From a virus, in the IMG/VR virus record IMGVR_UViG_3300043543_000377, positions 1 to 29,093 of that record: a stretch of DNA of 29,093 nucleotides; one strand, 5' to 3'. A model generated the notes under the pieces. It had not been told where the DNA came from, ran no database searches, and was given only the letters and a program-made list of their open reading frames with translations. Positions within the stretch are counted from its first letter, which is position 1. Each line of letters begins with the position of its first letter. The position numbers were made by a program, and so were the translations under genes. This document shows positions 5,727 through 12,941 of the stretch, in pieces.

Positions 5727-5908
5727 GAACCTTCCCTCCATGCGCCCTCGATGCCGTGATCGCTGACCGGCACGAACGTCCCGCGATCCGGCAGCTCATC
5801 TGGATAGCGCTCGGGCGGCGGCAAGCCGGGAATCTCCACGGCCTGCCGGGCCGCGCACCGGGCGATCTGCGCCAGCATGCGTAGCCGCGAGACCTCTTTG
5901 CGGCTCAC
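5723..5908 (-). CDS. Hypothetical 61-residue protein
   Basis: GTG at 5908 forms a GTGA overlap with the preceding stop and gives MSRKEVSRLRMLAQIARCAARQAVEIPGLPPPERYPDELPDRG. An N-terminal basic helix is followed by a Pro-rich segment and an acidic end. An ATG at 5947 in the same frame would overlap the upstream gene further. No family recognised. It lies just before the holin-like gene. Confidence 0.55.
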   Translation of the reverse strand: MSRKEVSRLRMLAQIARCAARQAVEIPGLPPPERYPDELPDRGTFVPVSDHGIEGAWREGS

Positions 5909-6180
5909 CACGGCCGCATCACGATCGTGCGCAGGGTCTGCCACCATGCCTCGTCCGGCTCGGCCCGTGCTGGGGCCCCGTCGTCCCGATCATAGCGCCA
6001 GCCGTCACCCTCGCGCCACCGCCGCCACGTGCGGGTCTGCAGTTCGATACGGACCTCCGTCGTGTCCTGACACCACCGCAACCTCGTCTCGGCATACCAG
6101 CCGGCGTCCAACGGCACCCGGTCGGTCCAGAGGATCACGCAGAGCGCCGCCGCGCCGAGCGCGCGCCGGGCGGCCCCCAT
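5905..6180 (-). CDS. Small protein with N-terminal signal/anchor
   Basis: 91 residues. Arg residues at the start followed by ALGAAALCVILW suggest a signal peptide or anchor. The rest is rich in Trp and Arg (AGWYAETRLRWCQDTTEVRIELQTRTWRRWREGDGWRYDRDD), probably a small beta domain outside the cytoplasm. It lies in the lysis/membrane cassette. No motif identified. Confidence 0.6.
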   Translation of the reverse strand: MGAARRALGAAALCVILWTDRVPLDAGWYAETRLRWCQDTTEVRIELQTRTWRRWREGDGWRYDRDDGAPARAEPDEAWWQTLRTIVMRPW

Positions 6181-6190
6181 GGACCACGCC

Positions 6191-6514
6191 CTAGTCGGTG
6201 ATCACCGGGAACAGGAAGATGTCCGTCGCGGCCGTGGTGATCACGATGCGAACGGTCTCCGAGCTGTCCACCCAAAAGTTCCCGCCCTGAGCGGCGGCTG
6301 TCCGCCAGGTCGTCCCGCCGTCGGTCGTGAGCTGGACCGTCACGTTGGCGGGCGTGCCGGACGCGATCGTGACCCACGCGGGCAGGAACGCGCCCAGCCC
6401 AGGGAAGTTCGTGTCGTTGATGACGTAGTTGCCGGTGGGCCTGCTGGCGAAGGTCAGCACCTTCCGGTACTGGCTGCCCATCTCACCGGCCTTCGCTCCG
6501 CTTACGGGAATCAT
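6191..6514 (-). CDS. Small beta-rich structural-type protein
   Basis: 107 residues starting MIPVSGAKAGEMGSQYRKVL. The sequence alternates hydrophobic and polar residues (NVTVQLTTDGGTTW, ETVRIVITTAATDIFLF), like small beta-sandwich decoration or receptor-contact proteins of phages. TAGGAGGAGGACGCTGAG before the ATG is a strong ribosome site, suggesting high expression. Its layout resembles the proteins at 16593-17003 and 25324-25674 in general character only. A virion role is likely but unproven. Confidence 0.65.
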   Translation of the reverse strand: MIPVSGAKAGEMGSQYRKVLTFASRPTGNYVINDTNFPGLGAFLPAWVTIASGTPANVTVQLTTDGGTTWRTAAAQGGNFWVDSSETVRIVITTAATDIFLFPVITD

Positions 6515-6529
6515 CTCAGCGTCCTCCTC

Positions 6530-6700
6530 CTAGCGCTCGTGGCTCAGATGCCAGAGCAGATGTTCATCGAGCTTTCGCTCCACCCGGTCCAGGCGGTCGT
6601 GGATGTGCCGGATGTCGTTCTGGCGCAGCCGCCAGAGCCACCCCGCCAGCCCCCCGACCGCCGGGACGAGGAGCGTCAAGCCGATCTCAGCCCAGGTCAT
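6530..6700 (-). CDS. Membrane-anchored coiled-coil peptide
   Basis: 56 residues: MTWAEIGLTLLVPAVGGLAGWLW (one transmembrane helix), then a charged helix RLRQNDIRHIHDRLDRVERKLDEHLLWHLSHER with a heptad pattern. It overlaps the upstream gene by 4 bases (ATGA). One membrane helix plus coiled coil recalls lysis-accessory (XhlA-like) proteins, although in XhlA the anchor is at the other end. It may assist holin function or be an inner-membrane spanin-type subunit. Confidence 0.6.
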   Translation of the reverse strand: MTWAEIGLTLLVPAVGGLAGWLWRLRQNDIRHIHDRLDRVERKLDEHLLWHLSHER

Positions 6701-6885
6701 GGCCCCCGACGACGGCGGCTACCACCCGTCTTGCGCTGCTCATGGGGCTCCTTGCCCTTTGGGGCGTTCCGGGCCCACCGGTAGACGCCCGGGATCTTTC
6801 CTGTCGCCCCCGGCTTGAGGTCGGCCATGGCGTCGTCCGCCAGCTCGCGCACCCACTCGGGATCGGCGATCCTCATCCGCTTCAT
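6697..6885 (-). CDS. Small basic hypothetical protein
   Basis: 62 residues starting MKRMRIADPEWVRELADDAMADLKPGATGKIPGVYRWARNAPKGK with a strongly basic end (RKTGGSRRRRGP). A GGGGGGAGGG run directly before the ATG at 6885 is the ribosome site, and the gene overlaps both neighbours by a few bases. No family recognised. Confidence 0.6.
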   Translation of the reverse strand: MKRMRIADPEWVRELADDAMADLKPGATGKIPGVYRWARNAPKGKEPHEQRKTGGSRRRRGP

Positions 6886-7160
6886 ACCCTCCCCCCCAGT
6901 TTCAGATCCCGCCAGTAGACAGGACCGAGGACGCATACAGAGTACCCTGCCGCCGCCGCCAACCGCCAGGGCTCCGGGTGGCCGATCGCGTAGGCCCAGA
7001 GGCCGGCCGCCACGGCGGTGGCGGCCCAGACCAGCGCCCGCTGCCCCAGCAGCGCCAGGCCGACGCGCACCAGTTGCGCCTGGAGCGCCTGCACCCCTGG
7101 TGGCGGTGCGACGGGGGCCGACTCCGCCAGAGGTTCCATGACCGTCCAGTCGTCGCGCAT
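6882..7160 (-). CDS. Membrane protein with two TM segments
   Basis: 92 residues from ATG 7160, which has AAAGGAG 8 bases upstream; a GTG at 7169 overlaps the previous stop but has poorer ribosome-site spacing. The N-terminal third is soluble and Pro-rich (PLAESAPVAPPPG). Hydrophobic stretches follow (RALVWAATAVAAGLWAYAIG, then RLAAAAGYSVCVLGPVYW). It may be part of the lysis cassette or an ejection accessory. Not identified further. Confidence 0.65.
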   Translation of the reverse strand: MRDDWTVMEPLAESAPVAPPPGVQALQAQLVRVGLALLGQRALVWAATAVAAGLWAYAIGHPEPWRLAAAAGYSVCVLGPVYWRDLKLGGRV

Positions 7161-7165
7161 CCTGC

Positions 7166-8740
7166 TCACTCCTTTCTCGTGCGGGTCCCTGGCGGCCGGC
7201 TGGCCTCAGTGAGGACTGGTCCGAGCACGGTCGGCGCGCCTTGGGCCCAGAGCCACTCGCCCTCTGTCCGAGGCAGCCCCCGCGTGTACAGCTTGCCGAC
7301 ATGAACACCAACCGGTAGGCCAGGCAGGTGCACGTAGATCGAGGTGCCGGCTTCTCGCTGGTGAGGCAGCCGTCCCGCTGGCAGCCGTCCCTGCCGCAAG
7401 GCCTCGAGCTGAGCCTCAGCCTCCGCCCGCTGTTCCGCAAGCTGCTTGGCATATCGCTTCGCCAGCTCACGCACCTCGGCTTGGGTGCGTTCTGGGAGCT
7501 TCTCCAGCGCTCGGCGCGCGGCCAGCTCCTGCTGTTGCGCCTGGGCCGAGACGCGCTCCCAGGGCTTTGGCTGCACGGCGAGCGGCCCCACGCCGTACTG
7601 CCGCTGCAAGGCTTCGATCGCCTCGGCGGCGCTGGGCGCTCCGACCAACTTCTCGGGCGCGCGCCGCGACGCGGACCAGAGAAAGTCGAGTAGCCGTACG
7701 CCCTCCCGGAACGTTCGGCGCGCCTCTTGTAGGGCGGCCAGTTCCGGCAGATCGCCGATCGCTCGGTCGAGGTGCCGAAGGACCACGTACCGCTGGTCGG
7801 CAGGCAGGCGGCTGAGCCCACGGACGGCATCTGCCGCGTCCACCGTGATCATCTCCGCGGCGCGGGGCTGACCCCACAGCGTACCGATCGGCACGCGCAC
7901 GGCGCGACCCTGTGCGTCGATCAAGAGCGCGTCCTTCGCGACGACTTTGGCGACGTCCCCGGGCAAGGCCACGGGCCTGCCCTTCAACGCGTCCGCCGCC
8001 TCTCGGAGGACTTCGCCATAGCGCCGGGAGAGAATCTCACGCCCCTTGGGCGTGGTCAGGATGGCGCGTCCGGCCTCGACGCCCTCGGGCAGCTCCTCTC
8101 CCCACCACGAGATGGCTCGGCGAGCCCGCTCGCCGATGTTGCGGAGGATGTCTTCGGCCGTCACTCCGGCCTCTCGGAGCTGCTCGGTCAGTCGGGCACG
8201 CGTCTCCCTGGCCCGCTCAGCGACACGTCCGACTTCTCGGGTCGCCTCTTCACGAATGGCTCGCTGGGCCTCCCGGGCAGCGCGTTCGGCTTCTGGGATG
8301 GCGGCCCGTGCGGCTTCCCGTTCGGCCCGCGCTGCGGCGCGTGTTCCCAACGGCCCAGCTCTTTGGACCAGGGCCACCGGCGCAGCAAGTGGTTCAGTCA
8401 GCGCTTGGATGGCTCCGCCAATCAACGGGTCTCGGCCGGTCATCCCCTCCCACGCTGCGGCTCCGCCGATGCGCCCGATTGCCGGCAGGAGCCAGCGCGC
8501 CGCCCACGGCGCGGCGGCGCGCATGCCGAAGAGCGGCGCCGCCCCCAGGCCGCCGCCGACCGCCACGGCGCCAAGCCCGCCCAGCAGGTCGAGCCACCAC
8601 GGGATGTCCGGCGGGGGCACCTCGGGCCACCGAACGCCCTCCGGTGGCCTTGGCGGCGGCGTGAACCCGAACTCTAGGGGCTCGGCGGGGCGCCTCGGAG
8701 GCAACGAACGCTCGCGCTCGGTCTTGTCGCGATCGCTCAC
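7166..8740 (-). CDS. Large helical internal-virion-type protein
   Basis: 524 residues from GTG 8740 (GTGA overlap with the upstream gene). A Pro-rich N-terminus (PPRRPAEPLEFGFTPPPRPPEG) is followed by a Gly/Ala-rich hydrophobic region around residues 50-85. A long Ala/Arg/Glu helix (about 125-205, AAREAQRAIREEATREVG...) comes next, then a mixed domain and a second coiled-coil stretch (about 400-450). Together with the next two large genes this looks like the DNA-ejection proteins of short-tailed phages, which are alpha-helical with membrane-active parts. This is position plus composition; no catalytic motif was seen. Confidence 0.65.
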   Translation of the reverse strand: MSDRDKTERERSLPPRRPAEPLEFGFTPPPRPPEGVRWPEVPPPDIPWWLDLLGGLGAVAVGGGLGAAPLFGMRAAAPWAARWLLPAIGRIGGAAAWEGMTGRDPLIGGAIQALTEPLAAPVALVQRAGPLGTRAAARAEREAARAAIPEAERAAREAQRAIREEATREVGRVAERARETRARLTEQLREAGVTAEDILRNIGERARRAISWWGEELPEGVEAGRAILTTPKGREILSRRYGEVLREAADALKGRPVALPGDVAKVVAKDALLIDAQGRAVRVPIGTLWGQPRAAEMITVDAADAVRGLSRLPADQRYVVLRHLDRAIGDLPELAALQEARRTFREGVRLLDFLWSASRRAPEKLVGAPSAAEAIEALQRQYGVGPLAVQPKPWERVSAQAQQQELAARRALEKLPERTQAEVRELAKRYAKQLAEQRAEAEAQLEALRQGRLPAGRLPHQREAGTSIYVHLPGLPVGVHVGKLYTRGLPRTEGEWLWAQGAPTVLGPVLTEASRPPGTRTRKE

Positions 8741-10413
8741 GGCTTCGAGCCTTGGAGGAACCTGTCGATGATCGTCGGATCGGGCTCCAGCCAGGCCCGC
8801 AGCACGTCATCATCGACCTTCCTCTTTTTCAGCATGGTGAACAATCCCGACTCCTGTGCGAGCAGCTGGCGCTCCACGATCTGCAGGAGGGTGTCCCAGT
8901 AGGCCCGCGGTGCGCGTTCGAGGCCCTCTAGCTGCGCTAGGGCGACCTTGGCGATCCGGAGTGTCCCAGCGGGCAGGCCCATCGCTCGATCGAAGCCGAC
9001 GTCGAACGCCGCCGCGAAGCGTTGGAGATAATTCAACGCGATCGGGACACGCGGGTCTCGGATCCCAACAAGATACTCACGGATCTTGGACACCGACCAC
9101 CCAAGCATGGCTGGCGCGGTCTGGAGGATGCCAGCCTTGTCCAGCACGTCGACGGCCCAACGCAGTTGCGGCAGGACCAGCTGGCGGGCGCTGGCCATCA
9201 TCTGCATGGTTTGGAGCATGTCCTGCGTATGCTTCTGCCCGAGGATTCGGGTTTGCCGTTCCTCTTCACGTTGGAGTTCCCGGGCATGGCGTTCCTCGAT
9301 TCGCTGCCCAAGCATGAGCGCGCGCATGACGGTCTGCGATTCGAGCTGCGCCTTGGCCTTCGCCAGATCAATGGCATCTCTCACCGTTTGGTGCGCGGCC
9401 GTCCGCGCCGAGTTGAGAATTGCGTCGATATCGTTGACCGACTTCTCTTGGAGTCCGAGAAAGTCCTTGAGCAGATTGTGCTCGGCGAGCTTGGTCGCCC
9501 AGCGGGTCTTCACCTGCTCCAGGTGCAGGCCCGACTCCTCACGCGCCATCTCCCAGCTCCGCCACGCCGTGTCGAGTTTCCGCGAGGCGACCGAGAGCTG
9601 CGCCTGGAACATTCGCCACGCCCGCTCCGCTCGCTCGTGGTCGCCCGCCTTCCAGCCCTCTAGGGCACCCGTCCATGCGGCCAGCGCCGCACGCGGGGCT
9701 CCGCCGAGCAGGCCGCCCATCAGCGTGGCAAGCAGGCTCAGGCCGTACGTCACGCGCGGCAGTGCGTCCTTGGCGGGACCACTGAGGAAGGGGCGGGGCT
9801 CAAGCTGCTGCGCCAGTGCTTTGGCATCGGGCAGAGCCTCGGCTGCCGTCGTCTCCCACGCTCGGCGGGCCTCCGCCAGACGCCGCTGGCGCTCCTCGCC
9901 CGCACGTTCCAGTTCCTGCTGCATCAGGGACGGGCGGCCGGGCTCCTCGCTCAGTAGCCCTGCCGCGACCGCCCCGCTTCGCAGTTCTTCACGCTTCTTC
10001 TCAAGATCCTCCCGACGGCGGCGCAGTTCCTCAGACACCTGCTCTGGCGTCTGTCCGGTCCTTGCCATGAGTTCCTGGCGGAAGTAGTCCTGCTCGATCT
10101 TGCGGAGGGTGTTGGCCTCAGCCTCGACGTCGAGCTCGGTCGCCCCGGTCTCCTCCAGCGCCTCCAGCCACGCCTCCGGTGATGGCCGGGACGGGGGTGT
10201 GACCGCTGGCCGGGCCGCCGGGGCCAGCGCAGGTGATGGCGGGGCCGCCGGAGCCTGCTGGGCTGCCGGAGCTGGCCGGGCCGCCGGGGCTGGCGCCGGA
10301 GCCGGCGTATACCTGCCAGGCACGTACTGGCCGCCGGGTTCGTACCCTGACGGGTAGCGCTGCTCTGGATCGACGGGTCGCAGCGGCAGGATGCTCGGCA
10401 CGTTGATCGGCAT
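8737..10413 (-). CDS. Coiled-coil internal-virion/ejection-type protein
   Basis: 558 residues. The N-terminus has an Ala/Pro linker (about 37-75). It is followed by long charged coiled coils (PEQVSEELRRRREDLEKKREELR, ERAGEERQRRLAEARRAWE), a hydrophobic Gly/Ala-rich stretch (SLLATLMGGLLGGAPRAALAAW) at about 225-245 and more helix (IEERHARELQREEERQTRILGQ). The end is mixed and basic/acidic (LKKRKVDDDVLRAWLEPDPTIIDRFL). Large helical proteins with one membrane-active patch, downstream of the tail genes, fit ejection proteins. It starts shortly after the previous stop without a strong ribosome site, so it is probably coupled. Confidence 0.65.
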   Translation of the reverse strand: MPINVPSILPLRPVDPEQRYPSGYEPGGQYVPGRYTPAPAPAPAARPAPAAQQAPAAPPSPALAPAARPAVTPPSRPSPEAWLEALEETGATELDVEAEANTLRKIEQDYFRQELMARTGQTPEQVSEELRRRREDLEKKREELRSGAVAAGLLSEEPGRPSLMQQELERAGEERQRRLAEARRAWETTAAEALPDAKALAQQLEPRPFLSGPAKDALPRVTYGLSLLATLMGGLLGGAPRAALAAWTGALEGWKAGDHERAERAWRMFQAQLSVASRKLDTAWRSWEMAREESGLHLEQVKTRWATKLAEHNLLKDFLGLQEKSVNDIDAILNSARTAAHQTVRDAIDLAKAKAQLESQTVMRALMLGQRIEERHARELQREEERQTRILGQKHTQDMLQTMQMMASARQLVLPQLRWAVDVLDKAGILQTAPAMLGWSVSKIREYLVGIRDPRVPIALNYLQRFAAAFDVGFDRAMGLPAGTLRIAKVALAQLEGLERAPRAYWDTLLQIVERQLLAQESGLFTMLKKRKVDDDVLRAWLEPDPTIIDRFLQGSKP

Positions 10414-10419
10414 CGACGA

Positions 10420-11151
10420 TCAGGCGTACGAGGCCAGCACCTGCTGCGCCCGCCGGATCAGCTCGTCAGTGCTGGCCAACTGGCCGGTGATCGACGGCTC
10501 CAGTCCGCGTGCGACTCCGGCGCCCGTGCCGATGGCACCCGCCGCCGCCTGCGTTGCGCCCAGACCGCTGGTCAGGAGCTGTCCGGCGAGCTGCGCCCGG
10601 ATCTGCGGCAGTTGAGCGCGCGCCCACGCCTCGGCCTGCTCCATCGCCGTCGATTCGTCGAGGCCGCTCCGCGCAAGCGCATCGCGCAGCCGAGCCACCA
10701 CGGAGCGGTACCACTCCTCGGCCTGCGCTTCCAGCGGCCCAGGCAAGCCGCCGCCCAGGAGGGCCTGCTGGCCGGCCGGCACCAGGGCCGCCGCCGCCGT
10801 CTGTGCGGGCGCCGCCGCCTCGCGAGCCTGTTCCATGGAACGCATGGACGCTCGCTGGAGCTGTTCCAGCATCCGCTGCTGGCGAGCCGACTGAAGCGCC
10901 ATCGCCCCCGTGGTGAGACCACCCAGGACGGACAGCCCGACCCCCAAGGGTCTTTCGATCCGGCTGGCCATCTGGCTGAGCCAGTCCAACCAGCCGCCCG
11001 GGGTGGCCCGATCAACGGCGGCCGCCGGACTCAGGGCGTTCAGTCCGCTGAGGTCGAGCGTCAGGCCGCCCGCCGGTCGGAGGGCCTCGGTCGCGATGTC
11101 GAGGACTTCCGGCCCCCAGTCCGGAAACTCGAACCCGAACCCATTGGGCAT
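10420..11151 (-). CDS. Ala-rich helical virion-type protein
   Basis: 243 residues from ATG 11151, which has GGTGGAGGG six bases upstream; a longer frame to 11223 would add low-quality residues. It begins MPNGFGFEFPDWGPEVLDIA. A Gly/Leu-rich hydrophobic segment (RPLGVGLSVLGGLTTGAMAL) lies near 90-110. Long Ala/Gln helices (QQRMLEQLQRASMRSMEQAREAAAPAQ; EWYRSVVARLRDALARSGLD) fill the rest. Size and position recall a small T7 gp14-like ejection protein, by analogy only. Confidence 0.6.
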   Translation of the reverse strand: MPNGFGFEFPDWGPEVLDIATEALRPAGGLTLDLSGLNALSPAAAVDRATPGGWLDWLSQMASRIERPLGVGLSVLGGLTTGAMALQSARQQRMLEQLQRASMRSMEQAREAAAPAQTAAAALVPAGQQALLGGGLPGPLEAQAEEWYRSVVARLRDALARSGLDESTAMEQAEAWARAQLPQIRAQLAGQLLTSGLGATQAAAGAIGTGAGVARGLEPSITGQLASTDELIRRAQQVLASYA

Positions 11152-11153
11152 GG

Positions 11154-11462
11154 CTATCCCTCCACCGCCAGCGACCGGAGCAGCAGGTGCTCCTGCGCGT
11201 GGGCGTGATGCCACGCCAGCCACTGCACCGGGTCGTCAAACGCCACGCTGGCGAAGTCCACCGGACCCGTCCCCCACCGGGCCGCCAACGCTCGATGCAG
11301 CGTATCATGCGGTCCCGGGTTCTCCCACAAGTCGTCCAGCGGCATGGCCGGCAGGTCACCGCTGAGACCGGCCAGCCGGCGGTGCTCCAGTTCATGGTCC
11401 CAGAGCCACGCCTGCCGGGCGTCGAGGTGCTCCTGCGGCAGATGCTGCCAGAGTTCGATCAT
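11154..11462 (-). CDS. Hypothetical His-rich protein
   Basis: 102 residues from ATG 11462, overlapping the preceding stop by 4 bases (ATGA). It starts MIELWQHLPQEHLDARQAWLW and is rich in His and Trp, ending WLAWHHAHAQEHLLLRSLAVEG. The His cluster could bind metal but matches no motif I know. It lies between two large virion-type genes and probably belongs to the same assembly. Confidence 0.65.
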   Translation of the reverse strand: MIELWQHLPQEHLDARQAWLWDHELEHRRLAGLSGDLPAMPLDDLWENPGPHDTLHRALAARWGTGPVDFASVAFDDPVQWLAWHHAHAQEHLLLRSLAVEG

Positions 11463-12916
11463 GGGCTGTATACCTGCGGCGCGTTGGCTTGGGCCCACAT
11501 CTCGCGGATCTGCTCTTCCGGCAGGTCCGGACTCACGCGGAGCAATCCAGCCCAGTACCGCGGCTCGCCGCGCCGTTTCGCCTCACGCCACTGCTCGGCA
11601 AAGGTGGGACCGAACATGGACTCGGCATAGGCGACCAACTCGTCCCCTGGTGCGGCGACCAACTGGGCCACCTGTGAGGCCACATCGCCAGCCTCCCACG
11701 CGGACAGAATCCGGCGGGCGACCTCCTCTGAGACCGTCGGCTGGCCTGCGAAGTACTCCTGAGCCAGGTCTGGGGATTCCCACAGGCTCGGCAGGGCGCC
11801 CAGCACGTGCTGCACGTACTCCTGGAGCGGACGGGCGCCTTTGGCAAGCTCACGATAGTGGATCTCGAGACCCTCGGGTGTCAGGCGCCAGCCGCGCACG
11901 CGCCGGTTGATGAGGTTCGCCAGCCACTCGACATCCTTGCGGCTCCGCGCCAGCGGCAGGACCTCGGCAATCAGGGGTGCCAGACCCTGGAGCTGTTCCG
12001 CCGCCTGCCGGCGATGCCGCCAGTATCGAGAGCGACCCCCGAGCCCGAACATGCTGGCCAGAGCTGCGCCGACGATCGGCAGGAACGCGCTCGCCCCGAA
12101 CGTAAAGGGCGTGCCCAACGCGCCGATGAGGTTCAGGGCCGTCGCGGCCTCCGGGCCGTAGGCCGAGGCGAGCGTGCGCTGGATATAGGGGTCGCTGGCA
12201 CCGATGGTCGCTGGCAAGGCAATGAGGGACGAGGCCAGCGCGCCCTGCATGGCTGGCGACAGCGTCTGGGCTCCCGCTCCAGTGGGCGTCGCTGTCGTCG
12301 CCAGCGGAATGCCCGGTGCCATGGCCTCGCGCGCCGCGGTCGTGAACAGTTCAGGGTCGAGGAACTGCGCGGCGATGTCGGGCGGCATCGAGACGACGTC
12401 ACCACGGAAGAGCGACTGGAGGGCGCTGATGTCCTGCGGCGTGAGCCGCTCGCCGATCTGCATGGGGCCGAGCACTTCCTGGGCGGCTTGGATCTGGCCC
12501 GGCGTCCAGCCCGCCGCCAGCAGGCTTTGATACTGCGGCGCAAACTCGCCGAAGCGCTGGGCCTGCCAGGCGGACTCGATCCCCGGACTCCGCTCGTGGG
12601 TCAACGGTGCGCCGACGGTCCCGCTCAACCGACGGAGCTGATCCAGCAGTCTGATGCCGCGCAGGATCTGCGGCAGGGCCCCTCCGGGTTGTACCGGGCG
12701 GGCTGCCCCGCCAGTGGGACCCGCAGGCGACGGAGCTGATCCAGAGGCTCCCGGCTCAGGAAACGGAGCACTGGGGACACCCGGGGCGGCACCTACTCCC
12801 TCTAGGGCCTGCGCGCCCGGCGCTTCTCCTGTGATGGCCAGCGCGACCTCCCGACCGAGCGGCGAGCGGCCACGGTAGAACTCCTCGGGGAAGCTGAGCT
12901 CATTGGTCATCGGCAT
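11459..12916 (-). CDS. Large internal-virion-type protein
   Basis: 485 residues. An acidic start (MPMTNELSFPEEFYRGRSPLG) leads into a long Pro/Gly/Ala-rich linker (about 32-80). A soluble domain (LLAAGWTPGQIQAAQEVLGPMQIGERLTPQDISALQSLF) follows. A hydrophobic region (LNLIGALGTPFTFGASAFLPIVGAALASMFGLGG, about 262-296) could enter membranes. The C-terminal half is helical. AAGGGGG precedes the ATG. It is the first of the ejection-type genes after the tail spike. No enzyme motif seen. Confidence 0.65.
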   Translation of the reverse strand: MPMTNELSFPEEFYRGRSPLGREVALAITGEAPGAQALEGVGAAPGVPSAPFPEPGASGSAPSPAGPTGGAARPVQPGGALPQILRGIRLLDQLRRLSGTVGAPLTHERSPGIESAWQAQRFGEFAPQYQSLLAAGWTPGQIQAAQEVLGPMQIGERLTPQDISALQSLFRGDVVSMPPDIAAQFLDPELFTTAAREAMAPGIPLATTATPTGAGAQTLSPAMQGALASSLIALPATIGASDPYIQRTLASAYGPEAATALNLIGALGTPFTFGASAFLPIVGAALASMFGLGGRSRYWRHRRQAAEQLQGLAPLIAEVLPLARSRKDVEWLANLINRRVRGWRLTPEGLEIHYRELAKGARPLQEYVQHVLGALPSLWESPDLAQEYFAGQPTVSEEVARRILSAWEAGDVASQVAQLVAAPGDELVAYAESMFGPTFAEQWREAKRRGEPRYWAGLLRVSPDLPEEQIREMWAQANAPQVYSP

Positions 12917-12941
12917 GCTGGCCCCCTTACCTCAGCCAGTC

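Noticed and set aside
6697-7830. 377-codon minus-strand frame through three genes
   Set aside because: Only its last 62 codons (6697-6885) have a ribosome site and sensible composition; the rest is a shadow of the 524-residue protein.
11807-12739. 310-codon plus-strand frame opposite an ejection-type gene
   Set aside because: Antisense composition only; the minus frame has normal domains, ribosome site and overlaps with neighbours.
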